Shown in pieces: positions 55,101-64,000 of a stretch of 64,000 bases of DNA (positions within the stretch are counted from its first letter, which is position 1; the number at the start of each line of letters is the position of its first letter). Below the pieces are notes generated by a model, which saw only the letters and a list, made by a program, of their open reading frames with translations, ran no database searches and was not told where the DNA came from. This DNA is from Actinernus sp. WN-2022 (lineage: Eukaryota; Cnidaria; Anthozoa; Actiniaria; Actinernidae): NCBI GenBank assembly GCA_030867875.1, contig JAOWCC010001634.1, forward strand, positions 52,796,021 to 52,860,020, written 5' to 3'. The translations under genes and the position numbers were made by a program.

Positions 55101-55334
55101 CGATCCACTATCGGCCGACACATACACAGCAGGAGGGGGGAAATCGACCGACGTGTCGGCCAACACACGACCGACTGTCGACCGACATGTCGGCCACCCC
55201 TTGACCGATCCGCTACCAGCAGTCGCCCGCGGGTCAGTCGACAGTCGGCCGATATGTCGGCCAACCATCGACCGATACGTCGGCCAACATTGTGTACAGT
55301 ACACATGATCCTATAACCCTATATCCACTAGGCC
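52154..55334. mobile_element. Inner 3.2-kb element with CG-rich GTCGGCCGAC termini
   Basis: The left end (52154-52260) and the inverted right end (55235-55334) share GGCCTAGTG, then GATCATGTGT-x-CTGTAC-x-C and GGCCGACGTATCGGTCGA. Inside both ends are many degenerate copies of GTCGGCCGACATGTCGG (52210-52410; 55095-55290). No target duplication evident, so exact ends are uncertain. Much more CG-rich than its surroundings. Confidence 0.65.
52900..54240 (-). pseudogene. Decayed unknown gene carried in the inner element
   Basis: Minus strand, low to high decay. A start-like ATGGCGGAGG lies at 54225-54216. Pieces: NFLSNLESHLSNVSQFNVLF, RAKAFQQAQDISTGAIVGAE, PRFLPRWPVILLYDTYDDLK (to 54003), a stop, then KLKFEEIDIGIYKPSAPCAA and ENILFWVKALQDQYYESLKN (53980-53850). 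Further down is a coiled-coil segment (53393-53112: LSHLEDKLVQQDIY, DLEVENGELKADLIKLRSDF). No family recognised and no transposase motif. It may be a captured host gene or an element-specific protein. Confidence 0.5.
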
Positions 55335-55778
55335 AGTGAGAACTCATCGTTTACCAGATAACTTCTTTCCGAAATATATACAGTCAGTTAATACAGGGTA
55401 AGTTTCGATTTAAGAGTGCATGTGACTTTTTGCGATCGATCGTCCCATCAGTTTATCTGCTGTCTTGATTACGGCCATCTTGGATAATTTACATATGTTG
55501 ACTGATTCCTGGTAACCAGTCTGTGTGATCTTCAGATCTGTATTGGGTTTCCTGTGGAAATTGTTCATAACAACAAACCAGTCTTCTTCCCTGGTTTATT
55601 TCTTTGCCTTTATTAATTTAATTTGTAAATGCGTATGAGACCAGCTAGTGCTTGCTCGATATTTTTTTTTCTTGATTATTGTGTGCTCGATATTTGTTTT
55701 TCGATAGAAGAGCTTGCTCGATATTTTTTGGGGGATTTGCGCAACCCCTCCATCAATAATCTAATGGTCCGTCCCTAA

Positions 55779-57777
55779 CAGAAAGTAGCTCCTCGATAAT
55801 TGATATTCTTATCACAAGCGATTTGCAAAAAATTGTTGCTTCCGGAGTTATATATCTGGGAATAAGTGATCACAGTTTAATTTTTGGCGTAAGAAAACTG
55901 AATAGATTAGGCAAAAAATCGGTTAAAGTAGTACGCACCAGAAGTTTTAAAAAGTTTAACGTAAACAACTTTCGTCATGACCTTGAATGCCAAAAATGGT
56001 TTCAACAATATATTTTGTTGCTCAATACGGACCAAATTCTATCGATCAACCAATAATTTACCTTGGGTAACAGTTGAAATAAGCGGAAGCCATGGGTGAA
56101 AGAGACAATATGAAACGAAAGTATGTTATAACAAAAGACAAAACTTACTGGACTAAATATACTACTTTGAGAAACAAAGTCAATAAAACAATGAAGAATG
56201 TTAAACGTGATTTCTACAGCAGCGAATTAGAAAAGAACAAAGGCGATCCCAAGGGCACATGGAGTACTATAAATAATCTAATGGGGCGGAACAAAAAACA
56301 TCAAGCTGTAAATGAAATTAAAATCAATGACACTACAATTAGTTCTCCCGCCGAAATCGCTGAATTCTTTTAAATGATCATTTTATTGAGATCGGTCCAA
56401 GGCTTGCTGAGAATATCGCTAGCAATCCCACTGAATTTAAAGAATACATTAAGCAAGTACCATCCGTGTTTGAGTTTAATTATACGAGTCAATCAAAAGT
56501 GCTCAAACTAATTGATAAATTATCTTCAAATAAAGCAACATTGAAAGCTGCGGCACCAGTGATTTGTGAACCCTTGACTGTTCTGTTCAATATAATAATT
56601 GAGTCAGGACAATTCCCTTCTGACTGGAAAAAGGCCCGGGTCAGTCCTCTACACAAAAATGGTTCAAGGAGTGACCTGGACAACTATAGGCCGATATCCA
56701 TCCTTCCGGTTGTAAGTAAAGTTTTTGAGAGGATAATGTGTGATCAATTGTACAATTACTTTTCCACAAATAATTTATTAACAAACAAGCAGTTTGGCAT
56801 TCAACCATGATAGCTCTTTTAAATTCTACCAATTCGTGGTCAGTGAATATGGATCGAGGCCTATTTAACATCGTTATTTTCCTTGATCTAAAAAAAGCTT
56901 TCGACACCGTTGACCATGAATTATTATTACAAAAATTACAACTTTATGGAGTTGTCGATAGTTCGCTTTCCTTATTGCGGTCCTATCTATCGGGAAGAAT
57001 GCAGTCGTGCAGAGTACAAAATGCAAGATCTGGTGAGAAGATAATTAGGTGCGGTGTACCTCAAGAACAATCCTCGGGCCTTTATTATTTCTCACCTATA
57101 ACTGAACGATCTGCCAAATTGCCTCGATACCATGCTTATTTGCAGACGACACAAATGTGACAATTTGTGGCGCAGATGTAGCCGATGTTGAATTAAGAGC
57201 AAATCGTGAATTAATTAATATTAATAACTGGCTACGAGCAAACAAATTGCATCTTAATGTTGCCAAAACGGAATTTATGATGATTGGTTCGAGACAACGC
57301 CTATCGGCTCTGACTGATGAAGAAATGCCTTATTTAAAAATCGGAGACAAACTAATAAAAAAGGTATCACAAAGCAAAACAGTTGGTGTCGTGGTAGACG
57401 AGCACTTAAGATGGGAGGATCACATAAATCATATATCAAAAAAGATCGTCTCAGGTCTAGGAGCTCTAAAGACAATCAGACCATTCGTGTCCCAAGATAC
57501 ACTAATCAAGGTATACGACTCTTTAAATCAAACGCACATGGATTATTGTTGCGAGGTATGGGATAAACTTCAGAAATTTCAAAATAGAGCCGCTCGGCTT
57601 ATTCTCAGGGCAGATTATGATACAAGTACAAACGCACTTTTAAGTGTCTTGGAATGGGACAAATTAGATGAACGCAGAGCAAAACATAAAGCCACCGTAA
57701 TGTTGAAGACCCAAAATAGCCTGGCGTCAGCAAGCCTATGTGATTTATTCACTACTGTTGGAAGCTCTACCCACTAG
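55779..57777 (+). pseudogene. LINE endonuclease end and reverse transcriptase, frameshifted
   Basis: Resumes with TESSSSIIDILITSD and LGISDHSLIFGVRK (SDH), then KRDFYSSELEKNKGDPKGTW, a gap, SDWKKARVSPLHKNGSRSDL, DNYRPISILPVVSKVFERIM, VIFLDLKKAFDTVDHELLL (palm Asp), GVPQ, a break, LFADDTNVTICGAD (FADD intact in its own frame), LRANKLHLNVAKTEFMMI, DHINHISKKI, and C-terminus KFQNRAARLILRADYDTSTN. Breaks at about 56060, 56375, 56810, 57070-57125. The reading before and after the insertion is continuous across the TAA. Confidence 0.92.
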
Positions 57778-58049
57778 GCTCTTTTAAAAACAAAATCAAA
57801 ACAGTCGCCGTCCTAAATGACCAATGATGTTTTTAAAATTGATAATAGTATGTAGTAGTTTTCATAATTTTAGGATATCATATTATTAGTATAGTATATA
57901 TATATTTATATTATTATTATTATTACATTGACAATTCTGTATTTTTATATATTTAATAGTAGTTAATACGGCTTCTATGTAAATCAGTTTTTCTTATCTG
58001 TTAGAATTCCGTGTATAAATATTTTAAAATAAAGTTGAAGTTGAACATA

Positions 58050-59380
58050 GCTGGATTTGATGCATAAGCATTGTCCAGTAATGAAAGTATATGTCAATGT
58101 TGTGAGAGTTCTTTAGCAAGCAGTCTACACATTCAAGATGCACACAAAATATATGGGTAAATCTAAGTCAGGGTCTCTATTAAATTGCCCTGGGGGTTAG
58201 GGTTAGGTTAGTACTCGGTACTCCGTTTAGGACATAATATATATGTGTGAGTCAGGGTTTGAGCCAAATTTGAGCAGTCAGGGTCAGGATTTGAGCTATC
58301 AGGGTCACAAAGAGTAGGGCAATCAGAGTTTTGGAGCTCCCTTTTGGGGTCAAACAGGGTCCGGGTTTGAACATACCTCCCAGGTAATTGCAATTCGAAA
58401 CAGAAGGGAGGAAGGAAAACCAGAGAATCTTGAGCAAAATTATCTGAGCAGTGTAAGAAAGCATTACCAGTCTTGCAATCACAGCTATAGTAAGAGCTAA
58501 TAAATAGCTTTATTAGTAGAGCTTTAGACTTGGCAGTTGTATACTAATCGTTCAAGGTGCACATGAAATATTACATGATGATGGTGACAAGTTGCTAAAG
58601 ATGAAGGAAAAACTTATAACCCTAACCACCTTTGGGGGTTGAGAATTGGAAGGTAAAAAATAGCATTTACAAACATTTAATAACACTACCGATCTTTAAA
58701 TATATGAATATTTGTTTGCCATCTAGTACAACCATGTGATTGCATTCCTGTAAAAGGTCCATTCCATTATATGTAAATTATCACGAGCATGTAGTGAATC
58801 AATTCTCCAGTTCCCCTAGCACAAACCATGTATGGCACAAAAATATGCTAGAACTCCATGTATTAATTAACCTATTTCTAGGTGGCCCGAGTTAAGGCCA
58901 CTCAGGGCCTCTTGTTGCCTAAAAAATATATTTGATAGAAGTAATAAAAATAACTAATTACAGAATTTTTTTTTATCACAATGAAAAAAAGAATTCCTTG
59001 AAGAGGAATTCTTCAAAGTTCTCACTCAACAATCGAGTGCATTGCAGAACGGTCCTTTTCCCTGAAACTTTTCTCGGCTTCATATATTTCCCCGGGGCTC
59101 TACCCTGTTTAATACGGACTTGCTTGAAATCAATTTTAGTTTTTAGTATCTTCCCGCCTAGTAAACGGGCAAACAGAAATGGGAATCAGTTCATGTATAA
59201 ATGAAATCAACACTCCTTTCACACGGTCACACTACATCGAGAAAATAAATGTTTGAACATTTTTATGACATTTAATTTACCATTCGTTCCTATTATGGGT
59301 TTGTTTATTTGACGAACCCCTACCTTTGTATGTGATTAGATAATTATACATTTCTGGGAAATCCAGACTCCAATCTTATA
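58050..59380. other. Gene-free stretch
   Basis: GTCAGGGTTTGAGC-type repeats (58250-58380) resemble the inverse of 1600-1720. GGGTTAGGGTTAGG at 58194-58207 is two telomere-like units only. No coding signal. Confidence 0.45.
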
Positions 59381-59382
59381 TA

Positions 59383-59987
59383 TGCACCTATCAGCGGCTT
59401 CCCCGAGGGGTCGACCTCCGGGCTGACCAGGGGGATTGTAAAAAGACGGAAACAATCTTGACGATTTCCCCCATGGGTAGGGCAATCGTCCCTTTCAAAG
59501 TCCCTTGGTTAGGTCTTCCACAACCTACAATCCCCCTTCATTTTGCACGAAATGAGATCGATGGAGCTGAATTGACTACCGAATCTCGTTACTAACGTTA
59601 TTTCTATAACATTGAACACCGTACTCTATTTTCAACAGAAAATGGAACTTTATTAACACTTCAATGCACTTCATAGTATCTTTAAGGAACAAGACACCAA
59701 TGCACTTCACTGAGTTAGTAGCTAATAAGGAACAAGTATAGTCTCGGATTATCTCATATCTGGCTTTAACTCTTGTATTAAAGAAGAAAAACAGCCTCGG
59801 TGGTTTATAGTTTAATGACAAAAACAATTTGAACAAATCCCCCACCCCCGTTTTCTGACCCTAAAACGAAGTCGAGCATTTCCCCGACCCCAGGGGCAAT
59901 GTTTGCATTCAATCCTCCTGTATTCCCCAACATACCTCCGTGGTTAGCCTGGGGGTTGACCCCTCGGGGAAGCCGCTGATAGGTGCA
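59383..59987. mobile_element. 605-bp TIR element
   Basis: The ends TGCACCTATCAGCGGCTTCC (59383 on) and its complement (to 59987) are inverted and continue through CCCGAGGGGTCGACC with a few changes, about 45 bp in all. The interior has GGGGGATTGTAAAAAGACGG and AT-rich sequence, with no transposase. Target duplication not clear. Confidence 0.8.
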
Positions 59988-61205
59988 TTACTCAAATCCT
60001 GACTCAGTCGGATCCAACCTCGTGACCAGGGTCTTCTCGGTCAGATCCAAGATGGCGGCTACTCCGAGAGAAGACCCTTCTTCTGAATCGGATCCCGACT
60101 TGGATCCTGACTTGGATCCTGAATTGGATCCTGACAGAGACTTAGTTTATCTCATTCACTAAGAAGCTACGTTCTCGCCCGGTAATGGATTTAAAGTTTT
60201 TGCATACAAAGGATTGTGGGAGAAAGTACAAGCTTGCCATCTTTTACTGTAGTGGATGTATTTCTGCTTGCATTATTGCATATATTCTCTTAACTGAGTG
60301 AATTTTGTATAAGTGTGAAGTACGTACAGAAAGAACAGTACTTATTGTGTTGTATCATAACTCTGCAGTTTGATTAAATTGGCTTGAGAAAAACAAATTG
60401 ATAGGAAAGACATTTTATTGTGTTTTGTTTTCAGACTAATAATGGATCTACTTTTATACACGTGTGCTGATACAATATCCTAACCACCAACACTTCAATG
60501 TCTCTCTGCAGGGAATCCCTGTAACATATAGATCAGAATTATACAGATGATGCGTCTTTTGTAGCTCATAAAATGGCAATTAATCCTTGAGATCCTTTGT
60601 GATATATAATTATGAAACAGTGCTTAGGGGGGTCACATATCACATGCAAATGTTCTATAAATTCAATAATCATACAATTATATTTTCAATATTTAAAAAC
60701 AAATTACTAATTTTTTTTTTTTACATTTATCTCGAAATCATGTCAATTATATTGATTCACTTATCACAGGGCCAGTTCCTTGTTAACATGAATGATTTAT
60801 ACCAGTAATAATAATTATTATTGTTATTATAATACTGGTTATTTATCGGACGGAGTAAAACGCAGGGTGCAGGGCACGCAGGGTGTTCAAAAAAATAGAG
60901 TTACATAATTTAGTGCCTTTGGAATATCAGATTGCAAAGGTCAATTGTTCACATGGCAAATATTATGCTAATTTTAGAGTGAAAGTAAAAGGGTAGCGAC
61001 AAAACGGCTGAGGGTCCATGGACCACCCCCGTGGACCACCCATAAATTTCATATATTTTTCGAGAATGAAAGTTTTTACATTTATATTTGACAACTGACA
61101 TGGCGTCTGGTCACACGTGCTTACGCTGTGTCTGTAGCTAAATGTGCTCTTGTGCCTTTCAGTCCTATTTTATTTAGTTCTTTTGTTGTATAACATTCGC
61201 CTAAG
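59988..61205. other. Non-coding stretch before the LINE; likely includes its 5' UTR
   Basis: 60012-60140 is an imperfect hairpin (CGGATCC ... CAGGGTCTTCTCGG against CCGAGAGAAGACCC ... CGGATCC) with GACTTGGATCCT repeats. TGGACCACCC is repeated at 61019 and 61032. The LINE 5' UTR probably occupies the last few hundred bases; its start was not located. Confidence 0.4.
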
Positions 61206-63275
61206 ATGGATTCCCTTCCGAAGGAGCAATTAGAAAATGAGATTGTGGCTTGTGGGCCAGAGAAAACATCAGGAGAACAGGAAATCCTCGAAGCGTCCAA
61301 GAAAGGAGCGGTATACTTATTTACAATATCAAGTCAGTCTCGTTTTACTCTGTGGTTAAATGCTCTGAAAATTCGGTATTGGGTTGACTTTGGCAATCAG
61401 GATGACTATCGAGTGGAGTGGATTCGTAAGACTGGGCCATCAGAAGACTCCAAAGATATCGTAGAGGTGATTATTCAACTCTACAGAGTCCAAGATGGCG
61501 ATAGCGTAGAGTCGTTGCTGTTCACGATAACTGTTTATGTCACGAAGCAGAAAGTCATGGTTCAGGGTAAACACCGTGAGTTTTGGAAAGAAACGGAGTT
61601 TTCTCGTCTGAGAGATTTTGTTAATTTGCTCTCAACGGATGATGTTTTAGACAATGAACATATTGGACCCGCATATACAGAAGTCTTCCAGGATAAAGAG
61701 AACATGCGCGTGCTGGACCTTAATGGAGTATCACTAGACGTTCTAAGTGATTGCGATGATGAGGTTGTAGATGAAGAAGAACAGGGTATTGACTTAGAAG
61801 ACTTAGAACCTCTTACAACGACAAATAAAAGCTCTAAAACAAGGTATCCCCGACGCACAAGATTAATCTCGTCGAGGAAATCTCATGCCGCTGTAAGCAG
61901 TGCCAAGAAGTTACCAGAGAAGGCACCGACCGTTGAGATAACACAGCAGAAAATTTTAGAAAGTGTTCAGTTGTGCCTTAAGCGTGTCTCTGAGATTGAA
62001 GAAGTAGTCATACGAGTGGACAGACTAGCCACAGAGTCGGATTTGAAACTAAGTTCGAATGACTCGATGGCTAATCGTGTGAAGCACGAAATGGCAGTGT
62101 TAAAGAATACACACGAGAGTTTGAGTAATGAGTACCAGGAAAGGCTTGTTAAAGCGGAGGCGGAAATAAAGAAAATGCAGGGTCGACTTGGATCTCTCGT
62201 TGAGGAGAAAGCTAATTTGGCGAAGAAAGTTCGGACATTAGAAGATACTAACAGTGCGTTGCAGAATCGCATTACAGAGCTGGAGCGCAACCATGCTGAA
62301 GAGAGGCGGGAAGAGATATCCCGCACCAACGCTCTGGTTCAAACAGAAGAGCCAATTCAAGAATCTATAGACAACGACAGAGCGGACATCGAACCAGATG
62401 ACAGTCAAAATGTTTCGCCCGGTTCACAAAGAGTTCAACGAGATAAACCGCCACAAGAATACGATTTTGTTTTCCTATGTGATTCGAACAGGAAGTTTAT
62501 AGATACAAAGAAGTTGTGCCCACAAAGTAACGTGAAAGTAATTCCCTGTGGTAATACAGCCAAAGCTACGGAGATTTTGAATTCTCCGAGGTTTTCAGTG
62601 AGAAAGGGTCTCATTATAAATACCGGAGTAAATTATGTGGAAAGTTTGGATGTGGAAGATGTGATCGAGAAACAAGTTGAGATGGTACGTGTGGCTGTGA
62701 ACGCATTTCCGGACAGAAAATTAATCATCTCCAATATCACCCCCCGAGATGATGATTTGGATAAAACAGTCATTGACGTGAATGATGCAGTGCACCGGCG
62801 GATAAATAAGTTGTCAAATGTTACTTGCGTTGATAATAGTAATCTGCGTGACAGAAAATTATTTTTTGACAGCAAGCACCTTAATAGAACGTATGGTGTC
62901 TCTGCCTTCGCCGCAAACTTAAAGCGTGGAATAAGAACGGCGTTTGGTATTCGTCTCAGCGACCGGCGACCGCAAACACGTCCATATGACAGGCCCAACC
63001 CTTACAGACACGAGTCTCGTCCTCCGCGGTTAATAGAAGAGCGCCAGCATGCTAGTCGGCATCCACCTGATCTGCCTAGCCAAGGAACTGAGATGTCAGC
63101 AGTTACTTCACAACTGAGAGGGTTGACGGAGTTAATTACCCGACTAGTACAAGTTAGCCAAGTACAACAGAGGGTAGTGTTCCCGCCCCCGGTACCTACG
63201 GGGGCGCCAGGTTTGGCTTTTTGTAATCCTAATCTTTTTCCACCAATAACTAATCAAGTAAGTACACTTGCTTAG
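61206..63275 (+). CDS. LINE ORF1 protein with coiled coil and SGNH-esterase-like domain, intact
   Basis: 689 codons, uninterrupted; the start ATG has a purine (A) at -3. Layout: residues about 33-150 an alpha/beta-looking N-terminal domain (FTLWLNALKIRYWVDFG, EVIIQLYRVQDGDS) I cannot name; 184-203 acidic; 208-228 basic; about 250-395 coiled coil (trimerisation expected); about 415-590 SGNH hydrolase-like; 595-689 Pro/Arg-rich tail. SGNH motifs: S427 in FLCDSN, Gly in IPCGNT, N476 in NTGVN, D555 and H558 in FDSKHLN, so all catalytic positions are filled. In CR1/L2-type LINEs such ORF1 proteins bind RNA as nucleic-acid chaperones. ORF2 starts 129 nt downstream. Confidence 0.9.
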   Translation: MDSLPKEQLENEIVACGPEKTSGEQEILEASKKGAVYLFTISSQSRFTLWLNALKIRYWVDFGNQDDYRVEWIRKTGPSEDSKDIVEVIIQLYRVQDGDSVESLLFTITVYVTKQKVMVQGKHREFWKETEFSRLRDFVNLLSTDDVLDNEHIGPAYTEVFQDKENMRVLDLNGVSLDVLSDCDDEVVDEEEQGIDLEDLEPLTTTNKSSKTRYPRRTRLISSRKSHAAVSSAKKLPEKAPTVEITQQKILESVQLCLKRVSEIEEVVIRVDRLATESDLKLSSNDSMANRVKHEMAVLKNTHESLSNEYQERLVKAEAEIKKMQGRLGSLVEEKANLAKKVRTLEDTNSALQNRITELERNHAEERREEISRTNALVQTEEPIQESIDNDRADIEPDDSQNVSPGSQRVQRDKPPQEYDFVFLCDSNRKFIDTKKLCPQSNVKVIPCGNTAKATEILNSPRFSVRKGLIINTGVNYVESLDVEDVIEKQVEMVRVAVNAFPDRKLIISNITPRDDDLDKTVIDVNDAVHRRINKLSNVTCVDNSNLRDRKLFFDSKHLNRTYGVSAFAANLKRGIRTAFGIRLSDRRPQTRPYDRPNPYRHESRPPRLIEERQHASRHPPDLPSQGTEMSAVTSQLRGLTELITRLVQVSQVQQRVVFPPPVPTGAPGLAFCNPNLFPPITNQVSTLA

Positions 63276-63404
63276 GAGATAATCTATAGTTTGTTGTTTT
63301 ATTTTTGTTTAGGTTATGTAGACCTGCAGTTTATTACTACTTTGTTTAATTTGTTTACTTGTTTAGTTGACTGAAATGGCTGGAGTTGTTTTGCATATAT
63401 AAGT

Positions 63405-64000
63405 ATGTTGAACGATAGGTTTGTTAAATTCTGCTCTTGGAATATTGAGGGGCTTGGAGGAAAGCTAAACGATGATGATTTTATTTCCACAATTGAACAA
63501 TTTGATTGTGTTTCTTTAGTCGAAACATGGTTGAGTGATAATGATTTCAATATCGACGGGTTTTATTCTTTCTCCAAGTGCAGGAAAGCATCGGATAAGG
63601 CGCGCAGAAATTCTGGTGGAATTACTATTCTAGTGAAGTCCTCTTTAAGGAAGGGTATCAAATTTCTTGATAAGGAAAGTAGCGAAGAGTTTGTTTGGTG
63701 GAAGTTAGAGAAAGATTTCTTTCATATGAAGCGAGATTTATTTGTCTGTACAGTGTACATCCCCCCGCAGAACTCCCCCAGAGAAAAGAGGCTGGCCAGT
63801 GACCATTTTGAAATTTTGCAAGAAAGTATTTATAAATTTTCTAGGTTAGGGGAAATTATGTTATGCGGGGACTTTAATGCCAGAATCGGTTGTTTAGATG
63901 ATTTTGTAGATGACACGCTTCCTAATTTGTCAAATATTACTAGTCCAATTGAGTCACGGAAATCTAGGGATAGCCACGTCAATTCGTATGGGAGGTCGTT
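63405..64000 (+). CDS. LINE ORF2, endonuclease part, runs off the right edge
   Basis: Open from ATG 63405 to the end of the window (198 codons, no stop). The frame has a stop at 63372, so this ATG is the likely start. APE-like endonuclease motifs: CSWNIEGLGG (Asn), SLVETWLSD (Glu), SGGITILVKSS, CTVYIPPQNS, CGDFNARIG (Asp-x-Asn). The rest of the endonuclease and the RT must lie beyond 64000. With an intact ORF1 upstream this is the best candidate for a recently active element here. Confidence 0.92.
   Translation, partial: MLNDRFVKFCSWNIEGLGGKLNDDDFISTIEQFDCVSLVETWLSDNDFNIDGFYSFSKCRKASDKARRNSGGITILVKSSLRKGIKFLDKESSEEFVWWKLEKDFFHMKRDLFVCTVYIPPQNSPREKRLASDHFEILQESIYKFSRLGEIMLCGDFNARIGCLDDFVDDTLPNLSNITSPIESRKSRDSHVNSYGRS

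Larger units (their letters stand above)
51578..55775. mobile_element. 4.2-kb Harbinger-like element (E2), TAA-flanked, with nested cargo
   Basis: Inverted ends GGGACGGACCATTAGATTAT / ATAATCTAATGGTCCGTCCC. Inside each are GGGGTTGCG and several CTTGC(A/T)CGATATTTTTT motifs. Flanked by TAA (51575-51577, 55776-55778), the 3-bp TWA target of PIF/Harbinger elements. No transposase seen. It contains the inner element 52154-55334. A 25-G run is at 51602-51626. Confidence 0.85.
50797..58048 (+). mobile_element. CR1/L2-type LINE ORF2 copy split by two Harbinger-like elements
   Basis: About 2.8 kb of LINE sequence: endonuclease 50797-51342, then endonuclease end and RT 55779-57777, then 3' UTR ending AATAAAGTTGAAGTTGAA (58030-58048). 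The middle 4.4 kb (51346-55775) is foreign. Several frameshifts exist outside the insertion as well. Confidence 0.9.

Noticed and set aside
52200..55310. CpG island promoters at the CG-rich blocks
   Set aside because: Both blocks are inverted copies of the same degenerate GTCGGCCGAC repeat, better explained as element termini.
58194..58207. Interstitial telomere repeat
   Set aside because: Only two TTAGGG units, which is expected by chance.
60051..60160. Start exon MAATPREDPSSESDPDLDPD
   Set aside because: Lies in an imperfect hairpin with a 12-bp repeat, runs to a stop after 36 codons, and no donor or downstream exon was found.

Overview
The window is eukaryotic, animal and very rich in transposable elements. 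The most likely source is an anthozoan cnidarian such as a stony coral. Reasons: one interrupted gene with short metazoan-type exons, AT-rich introns, LINEs whose ORF1 carries an SGNH esterase-like domain, BEL/Pao and Gypsy elements, tRNA-derived SINEs with ATT tails, and fold-back MITEs of a kind I associate with corals. The taxon is inference; no marker gene settles it.

Left part (1-12.6 kb): the only host gene I can support lies on the minus strand. Seven coding exons (12464 down to 187) splice in phase into 179 codons. They encode the N-terminus and PHD finger of a KMT2E(MLL5)/upSET/SETD5-family chromatin protein; the rest, including any SET domain, is beyond the left edge. Its introns hold a 3.0-kb TA-flanked element (444-3456) with a 97-bp hairpin inside, a 2.0-kb TA-flanked element (4643-6607) containing a tRNA/5S-rRNA chimeric SINE-like sequence, and several tandem duplications. 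12.6-17.3 kb has no recognised gene and may hold the 5' UTR exons and promoter.

Middle (17.4-42.5 kb): LINE remnants, then a nested cluster. A tRNA SINE (minus) was split by an 8.3-kb BEL/Pao retrotransposon (19126-27382, LTRs differing at 8 positions, 4-bp TSD, PBS and PPT visible). The BEL was hit by two LINEs, and the same SINE took a 94-bp palindromic MITE. A 5'-truncated Ty3/Gypsy element (about 31.6-36.7 kb, plus strand) was split by a second copy of the same SINE and by a 1.44-kb hAT-like element, which itself contains a fold-back. Minisatellites (59 bp x5; about 125 bp x5 with CRE and E-box motifs), fold-back elements and an L2/CR1-type LINE (40.7-42.4 kb) follow.

Right part (42.5-64 kb): a 173-bp satellite-like array, LINE 3' ends, a second palindromic MITE copy, a LINE nested in a LINE (48.5-50.8 kb), and a LINE ORF2 (50.8-58.0 kb) split by two tandem Harbinger-like elements with TAA target duplications. 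Removing them restores the LINE reading frame. The larger one carries an inner element with CG-rich inverted termini and a decayed unknown coiled-coil gene. The window ends inside an apparently intact LINE: ORF1 of 689 codons with a complete SGNH catalytic set, followed by an endonuclease ORF2 open to the edge.

No rRNA gene, functional tRNA gene, CRISPR array or operon is present. All homology calls come from reading motifs by eye.
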